From: Pollenia angustigena
Lineage: Eukaryota > Arthropoda > Insecta > Diptera > Polleniidae
Direction of reading: 5' to 3'
Assembly: GCA_930367215.1 (NCBI GenBank)
Contig: OV884058.1
Span: forward strand, 170,544,478 to 170,608,477
Length of the DNA stretch: 64,000 nucleotides
Under the pieces are notes generated by a model. That model was given only the letters and a program-made list of their open reading frames with translations. It made no database searches and was not told where the DNA came from. Made by a program: the position numbers and the translations under genes. Below, piece after piece: positions 54,108 through 64,000 of the stretch. Numbering within the stretch: the stretch's first letter is position 1; each line of letters starts with the position of its first letter.

Positions 54108-54924
54108 CGCATTGCCATGTAAATCCACGCCACCCATATGCCCTTTGTAATTTTTGATGGCGAGGGGCTGTTAAACACGAACACGAACTGCTACTACTGG
54201 ATCGATTGCGTAATAATTATTTGCGAGTGTAGCTTTAGAATTGTGTGCCAATGAATTACCAGAACGTTATTTCGTATATCGAATGCAAAGTCGGGAATTA
54301 TACTTTTTCAAGGCTTTTTTTTTACCAATTTTGAAGGGGCGCCGGTACCCTGATTGGGTCGAACAGTGCCGCGTGCGCGGAATCCTCTCCATTTCAACAA
54401 GTACAGCAAGTAATGGGATGTAAACAAAAAATTAAAAACTAGAATTGCGTTGCATTTTATGTTCACTATGTGAAAATAGTTCTATTATGGCGGATGCATC
54501 GAGTCTAAAACTTTTATTGAAAATCACGGATACACGAGTGTGGAATAAAAGGAAACATGTAGCCAATGTTCAAGCAAATCGCTCACAATAAATAGCAGTA
54601 TCAAACGCGAACGCTATTTCACCATGATGTTCATGTTCATCATCGCTTATCTGACTCTTAATTACAAAACAAATTAAATAATTTCAATTGTTGTAGTTGT
54701 TTCTTTGGCCAGAGTGATGAATTTATGAATGTTATTTTTGTCAAGCTAATAAGGCCTAAATTTCTTCAATGTAAATAAAATTAAATTTTTAATTACAATA
54801 TTTTGTTCTCTTCAATTTCAAATTAGAAGAATAAGTATTTAGGACAATTAAAAAAAAAAACAACATAAAATGCAGACACACAAAGAAAATATAAGAAAAT
54901 CTCTGTCGAATCAATCTCACTTTC
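54108..54924. other. GC-richer stretch then AT-rich filler
   Basis: The interval 54100-54420 continues the GC-richer sequence cut by the foldback element. A frame at 54241-54423 reads CANELPERYFVYRMQSREL then an AT-filled run. I do not recognise it. Later sequence is plain, with palindromic CATGATGTTCATG-like words at 54627. Confidence 0.3.
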
Positions 54925-55313
54925 AGTACCAACGTGTGGTGAAACACACGCTGGTATTTACTGCCGCCTAGCGGCACATATTTTTACCAGTTTGAAGGGC
55001 AAATGGCCTTAGGTCGCTTTTTGGAGATATCGTAACACACGGCAATACATATATAATAATTCAGATTATTTTTTATATATAATATAATTGATTTAAAAAG
55101 AGCCTATTTTTGGACACTTTTTAAACCCCCTCTTGTGAAAGGGGGGAAGCTTGCAAAAATTTTCAAAAATATTTTTTTTGTTGGTAAGACACCAAACTTT
55201 AATATACACGCCACACACATTAAGTTTTTTATACTTATCTGTGATGTATAATTCCTCAAAGTTAAGAAATTATAAACGTGTGTTCAAACACACGGCGGTA
55301 AGAAATGGGTTAA

Positions 55314-55600
55314 AAAGGAGCTATTAAATCACTTTTGTTAAACTTAAATATGCTAATTAAAATTGTTTTGTTTTACATTTTTTTCTACGCTTTTTTTTGT
55401 AATTGTATATTAAACTGCTTAGTTTTAATTTTTGTTTGATTTTTATTCACTAAATAATAATGCTTTTTTAGTTTGATAATTATTAATCATACCTATTTTA
55501 GTTTGTTATACTCACTAGCACTATCATTTATAAGATTTATCTTGTTGTGCTAGATCATCAATAAATAAATAAATAAAAAAAAAAAAAATTAAAAATAATG
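55314..55600 (+). repeat. non-LTR 3' tail, (AATA)n and poly(A)
   Basis: TTATCTTGTTGTGCTAGATCATC followed by AATAAATAAATAAATAAAAAA... at about 55545-55590. A relative (TTTTATCTTGTACTAGATCATC) is inside the hAT element at 15190. This is the end form of the Jockey-like element whose coding relic is at 52355-52830; the material between would be later insertions. The link is inference. Confidence 0.5.
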
Positions 55601-56000
55601 TCGGTCTTCACAGCACGTCAACAAACAAAATTTTTAAATTTGGAAAGTCTTATTTATACCGAAAAAGTCACCCACTGAATCTACGGCGAACATTGTGCAC
55701 CAATTATATTTCATACATAATTGCTTCGATGGGTCTTTCAAGCGAAACATTTTTCTAAAATCCTTTACCCAACCCTCGTGCTTAACAACTATTTCCAGAT
55801 AAACTTCAAAGCCAGCCAGTAGAAGAATTTAAATACCACAATTTACATAAAAATATTTAACAATACATAAAATTAAGAACAAAATTGCATTTCATTAGAT
55901 TAAAATATCCATTTAACAGTCTGCATAATATAAAATATTATCAATTAAATACCTTATCCACTAATACATTTTGTGTTCTAATAGAATTTGTTTCGTCTAA
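55601..56000. other. AT-rich stretch, nothing recognised
   Basis: No supported feature before the foldback MITE. Short GC-richer phrases near 55600-55680 have no ORF. Confidence 0.35.
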
Positions 56001-56593
56001 AGCCTAGTACTCTGTTCAAATTTGTGAAAAATGTTGAGCAACATTTATTATTTCACACGAAAATTTTGACATGTATCGATGTTACCTATCATGCGAGTTT
56101 GTACAATTTGCCGATTTTATTCCTGCAAAGTATGCGACATTGTTTTGCGTATGTAAACAAATCCCACATGTATTTTACTAAAAATATTTTTTTTAATAAA
56201 AAAGAAAGTAAATATGGATAAAAAACTGTTACCGGTTGTGTTATATTAATTTTTTATTTCTTATTAATTAAACAGTTCATCCATTTTTGCTTTTGATTAA
56301 AATTCCACGTGAAATAAGTGCAGCTTACTTTATTTCGCAGTTGTAAAAAAATGTTGCCAGAATCATTTCGGAACTTTTTCACAATTTTCTTTTTTATTAA
56401 AAAAAATTATTTTTAGTAAAATACATGTGGGGTTTGCTTACATACGCAAAACAATGTCGCATACTTTGCATGAATAAAATCGGCAAATTGTACAAACTCG
56501 CATGATAGGTAACATCGATACATGTCAAAATTTTCGTGTGAAATAATAAATGTTGCTCAACATTTTTCATAAATTTGAACAGAGAACTAGGCT
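56001..56593. mobile_element. 593-bp foldback MITE with ~200-bp arms, TAA duplication
   Basis: AGCCTAGTACTCTGTTC starts it and the complement GAACAGAGAACTAGGCT ends it. The arms (56001-56195 and 56398-56593) pair over nearly their full length with few mismatches, through ATGTTGAGCAACAT, GTATCGATGTTACC and CATGTATTTTACTAAAAAT. TAA flanks both ends (55998-56000, 56594-56596). The AGCCTA start and TAA target resemble the elements at 30872 and 42380. The ORF 55988-56221 is one arm read through. Confidence 0.92.
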
Positions 56594-56596
56594 TAA

Positions 56597-57449
56597 GTTT
56601 ATAGACAAATTAATTTAATTTTGAAATCAGATTTTGTTTTTTATAATGATGTGCACTTTATGTTTATTTCGTTACTTATTTATTACGGATTTTTTTATTC
56701 TTGTACCAGAAGTCAATGCACTTTATTGTTTTCTATAATAATTATTTATTTTTATTTATAGAATTACAGAATTGTGTTAAATTGTATATTGAGTATTAAT
56801 ATTGAATGGTATGTGTTTGTTTTTATTGTTGTTATTTTGTCTTACTTATTCAAGAACTTAGAAAAGCAGAAAACAATTGTAATATCGATCGTTTGCTTTA
56901 ATCCAACGACCACCTACTTTTCAGAGTTTGAAACTTGTGCAATTTAAAAATGTCGCGAATTTACTGCTGATGTTGTTTTTGTTGTCGCTACAACATTTTT
57001 CTTGCTATTGCCTGCTTGGCTATTGCTAATGTTGATTTTTGCTACTGCATCAACTACTGACTAACTGACACTACTTTTGTGCGGTTTACCTCAAATCAAT
57101 GTGAACATTGTACATTGTACATGTTTGTTCCAGAAACACAAATTAAAAAAAAAAAAAAAAAAAAAATATATATAAACTTACATATTGTAGATTTGTTTTT
57201 TTTTTGCAGTTCTTCAAGAGAACATTAATATGTACTTTTTTTAAACTTTAAAAAATCAACATCAATAACAACAACAAAAATTATAAAATAAAACTTAAAT
57301 AAATAACAATATGCAATTAATTTTGAAATTTATCTTCAAATATTGACAAAAGAACGACAACTACTTTTTGCTATAAATGGCAAACGTTATTAGCAACAAA
57401 TAAATATTGAATTTATTGATAAGTAAATTGAAGTTTTGCTAATTTTTTT
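56597..57449. other. AT-rich stretch with poly(A)
   Basis: Run of about 20 A at 57146-57165 followed by TATATA. GTTGTTGTTTTTGTTGTCGC near 56970 and CTACTGC words near 57040 are low complexity. No coding. Confidence 0.35.
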
Positions 57450-57929
57450 ATTTTAGTTTTTATTTGATCTTTTTTTTCTATTAAAAAATACATATAATGA
57501 TAATTTGTTGGTTTTATTGTGGTGAGCTTTAGAAGTGAAACGGTAGTGTATTGAGATTGTCACAATGGTGGCAGTACAGTGCATAACATAAGAACGGTTC
57601 AAGGTTATTGTTCTATGTCTTGAGCGAGTTTGCTTCTTTCTGACTTGCTCTTTCCAGAGCATTTCCAATAAATTTCTGCGATATTGGTATTCATCTGCTG
57701 GAAGGTTCTTGCAAAAAAACAAAAAAACAAAAAAAAAAAAAAATCGGAAACTGTTATGTCGGGCGAATGCAGTAGTGCTGGAATCGATGTTTTCTACTAT
57801 CGATAGTTCAGACTTCACTAGCGATATTACTATCGACTGAATGTTTGTACTTGCGCAGGCAACCTTTAACTGTTTTTTTTTTATCAGGCTACAGTTTATT
57901 GAACGTACAAGACGTATGTATGTACGCAC
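57450..57929 (-). other. 158-codon minus-strand ORF, doubtful
   Basis: The ORF includes a phenylalanine tract from a T/A-run and has no domain. A possible sub-part, NLPADEYQYRRNLLEMLWKE (about 57640-57700 region), has balanced codons and follows a polypyrimidine tract ending TTTTTTGCAAG, so a small exon could be argued, but the acceptor lacks a proper CAG. Confidence 0.15.
57798..57805. promoter_or_regulatory. DRE-like TATCGATA
   Basis: Perfect TATCGATA, the DREF/BEAF target in fly housekeeping promoters, set in ACTATCGATAGT. Neighbouring TATCGA words at 57782 and 57832 make a cluster. No adjacent gene start is visible. Confidence 0.3.
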
Positions 57930-58010
57930 GTTATTTTAGATGACAGTTTTTGAAAAATTGTGCTGCTGCTAAGCACCTTTCTAAAGGAACCGAAGTAGCA
58001 AGGACTATAA

Positions 58011-58472
58011 AGGTAGAAGTACATAACACGCGTTAGTGCGCGCGCGCTCTGTCGTCTTCTGTCAAAAAAAGTTAAACTAGTGTATTTTCATAGAACAAGC
58101 TACATGCAAAATATTTTGACGCGTTTGCGCCAGAAAGTTGGTTAACTTTGAACTTTTTAACGCGTTGTGTATTTTTGACAAGTAATCAGCTGGCAATAAA
58201 AAGAATAACTTAACAAATTTGTGAGTCATGAAAGAAAAGAGCCCTAAAAACATACAATATTTATATAAAAAGAATAAATTCAATAAAATAACAAAATCTT
58301 GATATACTTTCGAACCTGTTTTTAATGCACAAATAAGTAAACAAATAAAAAACAGCTGACAGGAATGTAACGCGTGTTGTATAACTTGCAATTTTTTACG
58401 CGCTAAAGTTTTTAAACGCACGATACTCGTCGACGAACTAACGCGTGCTTCCGTTACGCGTTACTTCCACCT
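58011..58472. mobile_element. CpG-rich Harbinger-like MITE, TAA duplication
   Basis: AGGTAGAAGTA opens and TACTTCCACCT closes it. The arms then diverge but share CACGCGTTAGT and its complement, and the element is rich in ACGCGT and GCGCGC (58030-58045) unlike its surroundings. TAA flanks both ends (58008-58010, 58473-58475). The reverse 114-codon ORF at 58077-58421 is interior read-through with no motif. Confidence 0.85.
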
Positions 58473-58964
58473 TAAGATATTTTTTGCAACTGTAGATAGT
58501 GTTCTAAATTGATTTCGATTTACAACCCAAAAGGTAATCAACCTAGCGGACTTTTCCTCTAATGGCCGTTGATTGTTTTGCCCTATGCTCGCAATTGCAA
58601 AGTATTTGCATTTGCATGTTTTTAAACGTTACAAAAATATTGGTCATTTCAGTCCTTATGTAATCATATACAAGTTTCATAATAAAGGCCTTTAATAAGC
58701 AGTAAAAAAAAAAAAAAAGCAATTCATAACACCTTCCATTCTTGTTGTTTATTATCGTTGCTGTAATTTAGCGCAAATTAATAATAGTAAGTAAAAACTG
58801 TGTGTGTAAAGCTGCTGTTACATGTCTTCATACCTGTATTTTAAGTAACAATAACATCGATATATTCGATATTTTAAGACTATCGATAGTCTCCCATCAC
58901 TAGAATAGAGTATCCAGCTTTACTGGCTTTTTATGTAAAAATGTACCCCAAGGTGCTAACAAAA
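58473..58964. other. intergenic stretch with a DRE-like site
   Basis: TATCGATA occurs at 58881-58888, preceded by ATCGATATATTCGATAT. A run of 15 A is near 58705. No gene start is seen. Confidence 0.35.
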
Positions 58965-60640
58965 ATAATCCAGCTAATATTATAAATGTGAAAGTTTGTA
59001 TGTTTGTGGCTTAATCACGCGAACACCGCTTAATGGATTTGAATGAAATCTGGTAGACAGATAGCAAATGGCCCAAATTCAAATATTGGGTACTTTTTAA
59101 GAGGGAAATCGTGGAAAAATAGGTACTTTGGCTGTTTTTCTATTTTTGATAAATTTGGTCTGCAGATTGCTTATAGTCAGGATTAAAATATTTGGGGGAT
59201 TCACAAGGTGTCATAAAGTCATATGTCTTAAAATAATAACATGAAAAACTACGACTGTTGTGAACAACCCCTCATAATTTAGTATGCTTTTTTGAATTTA
59301 AATCAGCTGATTTAAAACAAATATAAAAAATAAATAATTAACTAACATCAAAATATTTTTTAATTCTTTTTCATGAATTAATAAATTAAATTAGATCTTA
59401 CCTTACTATTTTCCATTTTGCAGACGCAAAAAAGAAATACATTCTTTTTCGTTTGTTTACCAAACAGCAGAGTCCTAAGCCGATCTTATTTGACGCCGCA
59501 AGTGATTTGTTGCAAAAATTGCTAGCCGCAGGTCAAATTTTGATGTTAGCCGGATAACATTATACTATCAACGGCGACGGCTACAAGAACTACCGCGGTA
59601 CGGCTCAGCCGCTCAGCTCTGGTCTCTTCTGATTAATTACGACAACACAATAAACATTGCAAGCAACGTTCTATTAATTTACGACACTTTTTGTTTACAA
59701 AGCAACAACAATATTTTTAAACCATTGTAAAATGTTAGAACATTATGACAATTTAACATGATAGCACACCTTGTGAATACCCCAATTGTGTACTTTTTTT
59801 AAGGGTAAAATTGTTACTTTTTAAGGGGTAAAAAATTGGTATAATTTATCTTTTCGATAAATTTGACATACAACAAATTGTAGACTACATTAACTTATCG
59901 AGCCCCAATAGCAAAAATGATGTAACCAACGACATTTAAGATTTTTGTTTTTTGATGAAAATCGATAATGTTTGATCATTTGCATCATCTCTAAAGATTT
60001 CTGGGAAGTACTGTTACGAAATAAGAGCAAAAACAATTTCAAACGAAACCCTAGACTTGAAGCAAAAATATTTAAAAAAAACCTTTTTAAAAAAAATTTT
60101 ATTTTTGTTGGTTACATAATTTTTGCTATAAGGGCTCGATATAGTGTACTCTCTTGGGGCCTACTATTTTACTTTGGTATTTTTTATCTTTTCGAAAAAT
60201 TCGGTATAGAGATAGCATATGTTCCAGATTTAAATAAAGGGTACTTTTATGATGTAAAAACGAAAAAAATTGGTACTTTTTCTCTTTTTGATAAATTTGG
60301 TATACAGATTACTTATGTCCCAGTGGCCGTTGCATATGGTCACGGTTTAATGGGTTTGGATGAATCGTGGTAGACGGATGCCATATGGCCCTGATTCAAA
60401 TACAGGGCACTTTTTAAGAGGGGAAATTTTGTACTCTGTTACTTTTTCTCCTTTTGATAAATTTGTTATCCAGATTGCATAGGGTCAGGATTTAATTAAA
60501 GGTACTTTTTAGGGGGTAAAAACGGGATAAATATAGGGTACTTTTAAAATCGAAAAAATTGGTACATTTGGTACTTTTTCTATTCTTGATAAATGTGATA
60601 TACAGATTGTATATGGTCCAGTGGCCAGAATATACACAGT
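58965..60640 (+). repeat. Helitron-like repeat block
   Basis: CTAATATTATAAATGTGAAAG and then GTTTGTATGTTTGT at about 58975, followed by GGATTTGAATGAAATCTGG, is a start phrase I recall from insect Helitrons or related non-autonomous repeats. Units GGTACTTTTTxxATxTTTGATAAATTTGxTATxCAGATT recur near 59120, 60170, 60270, 60440 and 60570. The 133-codon ORF at 59972-60373 is this repeat read through. Interrupted by the MITE at 59193-59784. Confidence 0.55.
59193..59784. mobile_element. 592-bp MITE, TGGGGGATTCACAAGGTGT ends
   Basis: TGGGGGATTCACAAGGTGT and the complement-matched CACACCTTGTGAATACCCCA bound it; ATT flanks both sides (59190-59192, 59785-59787). The interior includes a GC-rich patch (59470-59630, GACGCCGCAAG, CTAGCCGCAGG, GGCGACGGC). 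No ORF. It splits a Helitron-like repeat. Confidence 0.8.
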
Positions 60641-61054
60641 TGGTCAACCTTTGCATTTCAAATGGGTAGTTGAATGTCGGTTTCTCAAGAGTATCGTGTG
60701 CTTACAACTTATGTGTATGTGTTGGCGAAAAATAATAATTCCTATAATGTTGCGAACTGAAATATTTTAATATAAAATAAGTAAAGATATAGAAAACAAC
60801 AAACAATCCCCCTTATTGCTAATGTCAATGTCGACTTATATGACGTCGACACCGCAGTCATGGCATTACCGCCGTCAATATTTACGATAACCGATTACTA
60901 TTGACAAAGAATTTGTATTAATAAAGGCGATTTAACGCCGACGTTGACACGAATTGGCTTTGATTTTGTCAACAAAGTTTTTACCGTCGTCTAGTGAAAC
61001 TGTGACAAAGTTTTTACAATATATTTAAAAAATAAAAAAAAAAAAATACAAATA
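60641..61054. other. GTCGAC-rich stretch
   Basis: TGTCGACTTATATGACGTCG, ACGCCGACGTTGACACG and similar words (60825-61010) give unusual CpG content. Related words appear at 62477-62590. The two may be arms of one large old element around 60.8-62.6 kb, but alignment by eye is poor. Confidence 0.35.
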
Positions 61055-61839
61055 ACACTGCTTTACAAATTTTTAATTTGGAAAATTACCAAGAACGCCA
61101 CGTGCCTAGATAAGTTAATTTTGACCTCCTGAACACGAAAAACGCTGTAATTTTTTTTTCATTAGTTATGTTTTTTAGATAACGGTACTTTTGTGTTTTT
61201 CGGTGTATGGTCCCACTCAAACCCTTCTGGAGCCCAACCGAAAAGTCCGATCGAGATAAATAATTTTTCATCTCATATAAAATTCCGTTTTTTTTAAATA
61301 CGTTAAAACTGATGGTTAAAAAAAAGGCGGAATTTTATATGGGATGAAAATATTGTCGTTTCACAAAATCCTTAATAAAAACTTTATTTTTCATCCGATT
61401 TTTTTCAAATTACGCTTAAAATGTTGGTAACAAAATAAACTATTTGGTTAAAAAATAAAACATTCCAGATATTTACTATAACGTAGAAAAAAAAAACGAA
61501 ATAAAAATGAAAAATTTTGAAAAAACGTAAAAAATAGGCAAATTTCGAACTTTGAGGTGCCATAACTCAGCCAATTCTTATCAGATAAAAAATTTTAGCA
61601 TATCGACGGAAAAGGCATTCAGTTGCCTTTCCAACGATATGCCATTTATCTCGATCGGACTTTTCGGTTGGGCTCCAGAAGGGTTTGAGTGGGACCATAC
61701 ACCGAAAAACACAAAAGTACCGTTATCTAAAAAACTAAACTATTGAAAAAAAAATTACAGCGTTTTTCGTGTTCAGGAGGTCAAAATTAACTTATCTAGG
61801 CACGTGGCGTTCTTGGTAATTTTTGGCTGTAAACCAGTG
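61055..61839. mobile_element. 785-bp foldback with ~185-bp arms
   Basis: CACTGCTTTACA starts the left and TGTAAACCAGTG ends the right. The arms (61080-61265 and 61635-61822) are near-perfect inverted copies, through GCCACGTGCCTAGATAAG, CACGAAAAACGCTGTAAT and GGAGCCCAACCGAAAAGTCC. The right TA is present at 61839-61841 but the left flank is AA, so the duplication is unproven. A second inner inverted pair, CATCTCATATAAAATTCCG near 61270 and CGGAATTTTATATGGGATG near 61327, follows. ORFs on both strands are arm read-through. Confidence 0.9.
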
Positions 61840-61924
61840 TAATAAATAAATGGAAAAAAATTAAAGTTACAATTTTAAAACAATTTGAAACCCTTTTTGC
61901 TGAACTTAAAATAAGCCGAGATTG

Positions 61925-62071
61925 GCAAAAGGATTTCATCGAAGTTCAACTCCTAACAATTTCAAAAAAGAATGGGAGGAAATAACAACAAAATTAAATT
62001 CAATGGGACCACCAATTAGAGACAGCGAGGTTTGTCCAAAGGTTTGGCTAGAAAATTTTTTAAAAATATAA
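61925..62071 (+). pseudogene. zeste/Myb-like DNA-binding domain fragment
   Basis: A 48-codon open stretch reads AKGFHRSS...FKKEWEEITTKLNSMGPPIRDSEVCPKVWLENFLKI then TAA at 62069. The FxxxWEExxxKLNxxGPPxRxxxxWxKVWxDxK pattern matches the Myb/SANT-like domain found in zeste-type proteins and Harbinger-associated Myb-like proteins. The usual second Trp is Cys here (EVCPKVW). No start codon or C-terminus. Likely a transposon-borne relic. Confidence 0.65.
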
Positions 62072-62689
62072 ATTTTTAAATTTCGACCATTTCCAATGGT
62101 TGCCAATTTGATTGTGTTGGAGATTGATGCTGAGCGAGTTATACTTCTCATTGACGGCTCAATTTTTTTCAAAACAAACTTAAATGCCTGTTTGTTTTAC
62201 CGAAAATACTCAATGAATGTATTTAAAGAAACAAATTGCTCGTATGAATTTTCACAAATACAAACCAAATTGTTTTATTACTCACGTGTTGTCCGGCAAA
62301 TTGAAAATGGATGATCTTTGCCTTATAACTTTACTCTGAAGTTTAAGCATGTTCTTCATCACTACTTTCAGAGTCAACAAAAATAACATTTTACACGAAA
62401 ATTTAAGAAATAAATTAAATTACTGTCAAAATACATAGAGATGAGCAATATTTTTTTTTAAATATCGATAACATGTCGACATCAATATATACATGCAAAT
62501 TAATACCGATTTTATGTCGAGTTGACGTCGGCCTCGACTAAATGTGACTTGAGCTAAAAATTAACGACGCCGTCGACAACGAGTTCAGTAATAGAGGGGA
62601 ATTTATTTAAATTTGTTAAAGGATAAAATAAGCTATTTTCTTAAATTTTGTCCAAATTTTCAAATGAACGAGCAAACGATAACATTTTA
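62072..62689. other. unassigned stretch
   Basis: ORF 62096-62314 (72 codons) follows the Myb-like relic in another frame and reads IVLEIDAERVILLIDGSIFF; it may be a frameshifted continuation, but I recognise no domain. 62470-62600 has CpG words (GTCGAGTTGACGTCGG). Confidence 0.3.
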
Positions 62690-63302
62690 TAGAAAATTCC
62701 ATATCGACTCAGAATCACTTTCTGAGTCTAACTAACGATGTTCGTCTGACTGGCTGTCCATGTAACCTTGTGCGCAAAGTACAGGTCGCAATTTTGGAGA
62801 TAATTTGATAAAATTTGGGGCATAGGTTCTTATTGGCACAAGGACCAAGCCTATTGAAAATGGTCAAATCGTAGGACCACGAGGGAAGATAGGGAAAATT
62901 TCTTCCTCTCAGAAACTATCAAACCGATTTTAATGTAATTTAAAACATACATAGAACCATATCTTTATAGACACAAAAGGGATGCATTTTTAAAAAAATA
63001 GGGCCACGAGGGGAGATAGGGCCAATTTCTGCCTCTCAAACCGATTTTAATGAAATTCAAAACATAGATAGATCCATATCTAAATGGACACATAAGCTAA
63101 AAAGTTTTTCAAAAATAGGACCACAAGGGGAGGTAGGGGGCAATTTCTGCCTCTCACAAACTTTTAAACCGATTTTAATGACTTGTATAAACATAGATAA
63201 ATCCATATTTATATGGACATATAAGCATGATGTGTTTTTTAATACTGTGGTGTAGGGTGTCATATGGTCGGGCTTGACCGACTATACTTTCTTACTTGTT
63301 TT
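62690..63302 (+). repeat. muscoid dispersed repeat, copy 4 (longest)
   Basis: From ATCGACTCAGAATCACTTTC through CTGTCCATGTAACCTTG, then three internal units with GGxCCACxAGGGxAGxTAGGG, TTTCTxCCTCTC and ACCGATTTTAATG, about 116-130 bp apart, to GACTATACTTTCTTACTTGT. This is the reference for the deleted copies at 9905, 16110 and 47890. Non-coding. Confidence 0.88.
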
Positions 63303-63555
63303 TTTGCATTAAAGTGACTTTTTTCAGCATATTTTTTTTATTTTTGATATAAAAAGGACAAATATATTTTTCAGAATGTCCCTTTTACAAAAAGGACTAT
63401 TCTTTTTAAAAAAGAACTACTTTTTTTTAAAAAGTACTGTTTTAAAAAAAGTTTATAAAAACAACTTTTTTATAAAAGGAAAATAAGTCCTTTTTTTATT
63501 AAATGTACAAAAAGTCCTTTTTTTAAAAAAGTTTTTTTTTTTAAATAACATAATT
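63303..63555. repeat. AAAAAGGAC/GTCCTTTTT cluster
   Basis: Alternating AAAAAGGAC, GTCCTTTTT and AAAAAGTACT words in both orientations between about 63345 and 63530, interspersed with T/A runs. Could fold into several hairpins. No fixed period. Confidence 0.6.
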
Positions 63556-63559
63556 CAGT

Positions 63560-63680
63560 TTTTTAGGAAATCTAATGGGAACTCTGTGATATTTGTTGTT
63601 GGATTTCACAAAAGAGCCACGTTATTTTGCATTTGCTTTTTCGCAAGAGTATTTGCATCAAAAACTGAACTCCGCTCATG
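63560..63680. mobile_element. partial second copy of the 25816-25973 MITE
   Basis: TTTGTTGTTGGATTTCACAAAAG, TTTGCATTTGC and AAAACTGAACTCCGCT match the right half of the MITE at 25816-25973. The left half is not present. Confidence 0.65.
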
Positions 63681-64000
63681 TTTTTTTTTTTAAATTTGAC
63701 GCATAATTTTGCATATTGAAATTCATATTGAAATTCCAAAGACTATTTCCGTTTAAAAACATTTCCAAGCATTTGTAATTATTGTAGTCGCATGTAAAAA
63801 CACGTATTTATATGCAATTTACTAATTAAACTGAAAAAAATTTAATATATTAAGAAAGGAAATGAATCATTTCACACTTATTAATTACTAAATGCAATAA
63901 AACTTCTTACAAGATTTAATTATAAACATATTTAGATTATATAAAGACAATTAAACTCAGTGGGATGTTGTAAAATATGAACATATCGTAACAGCAAACG
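63681..64000. other. AT-rich end of window, nothing recognised
   Basis: CATATTGAAATT is tandemly doubled at 63713-63736. Nothing else is supported to the window end. Confidence 0.4.

Larger units (their letters stand above)
52884..55313. repeat. CGTGTGKTSAAACACACG palindrome set, possible piggyBac-like ends
   Basis: Similar palindromic blocks occur at 52886-52905, 54931-54951 and 55276-55294. The block at 52884-52916 is the inverted copy of 54925-54957 (CAGTACCAxCGTGTGGTxAAACACACG). At 55276 the palindrome is followed by GCGGTAAGAAATGGG and TTAA (55310-55313), the GGG-TTAA end form of piggyBac-like elements, but the other end is not found. Confidence 0.45.

Noticed and set aside
57453..57929. 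158-codon minus-strand ORF
   Set aside because: Longest ORF in the window, but it spans a homopolymer-derived phenylalanine tract and has no motif or conserved-looking composition over its length.
59972..60373. 133-codon plus-strand ORF
   Set aside because: The protein repeats the same phrase because the DNA is a tandem GGTACTTTT/GATAAATTT repeat; it is read-through of the repeat.
61086..61746. Matching ORFs on both strands
   Set aside because: Read-through of the inverted arms of the foldback at 61055-61839.
1..64000. CRISPR array or prokaryotic operon
   Set aside because: No regularly spaced identical repeats with unique spacers; the tandem repeats are adjacent units or transposon arms, and base composition and transposon types are those of an insect.

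Overview
The window is AT-rich eukaryotic DNA, most likely a large intron or intergenic block from a calyptrate fly (blow-fly, house-fly or flesh-fly type). This rests on strong AT bias, long homopolymers, no tRNA, rRNA or bacterial-style operons, and a dispersed repeat that I recall from muscoid flies (a CGACTCAGAATC core and an ACAAGTAAGAAAGTATAGTC end). Its mobile elements are also typical insect families: P-like, hAT, piggyBac-like, rosa-type mariner, Tc1-like, pogo-like, Harbinger-like MITEs, Helitron and non-LTR retrotransposons. The species is inference, and all element family names rest on motifs I can read, with no database search.

No complete host gene is visible. Three host-gene hints remain. 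Positions 211-1068 (+) look like an untranslated leader. Positions 9759-9882 (+) are a possible small exon that opens an ORF just before a GTAAGT donor. Positions 24616-24730 (-) look like a terminal coding exon with an acceptor, an acidic C-terminus and a downstream poly(A) signal.

Layout. 1-4.9 kb: leader-like sequence, a foldback element carrying an 82-bp tandem repeat, and a pogo-like MITE. 4.9-9.5 kb: a hAT element containing a piggyBac-like MITE, then a P-element-like insertion that itself carries two other MITEs. 9.5-17 kb: repeat fragments and a hAT element inserted in a muscoid repeat with a perfect 8-bp duplication. 17-24.5 kb: a deleted mariner, a Helitron helicase relic, a Tc1-like relic and several MITEs. 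24.5-34.5 kb: the candidate terminal exon, a GC-rich insertion with an 11-bp duplication, Harbinger-like MITEs, a Helitron 5' end and an RNase H relic. 35.6-42 kb: a Russian-doll nest with a non-LTR 3' end, an outer hAT, a same-family inner hAT, a mariner, and a MITE in the outer hAT. 42-50.4 kb: MITEs and overlapping hAT/pogo nests. 52-56.6 kb: a non-LTR relic, a hAT-like element built from six plus six inverted 39-bp units, and a foldback MITE with arms near 200 bp. 58-64 kb: CpG-rich MITE, Helitron-like repeats, a large foldback, a zeste/Myb-like DNA-binding relic and the longest muscoid repeat copy.

Every transposase or reverse-transcriptase relic I could read is frameshifted, truncated or missing catalytic residues, so nothing here appears able to move by itself. 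The informative signal is the target-site duplications and nesting order, which let many non-coding insertions be delimited to the base and dated relative to one another.
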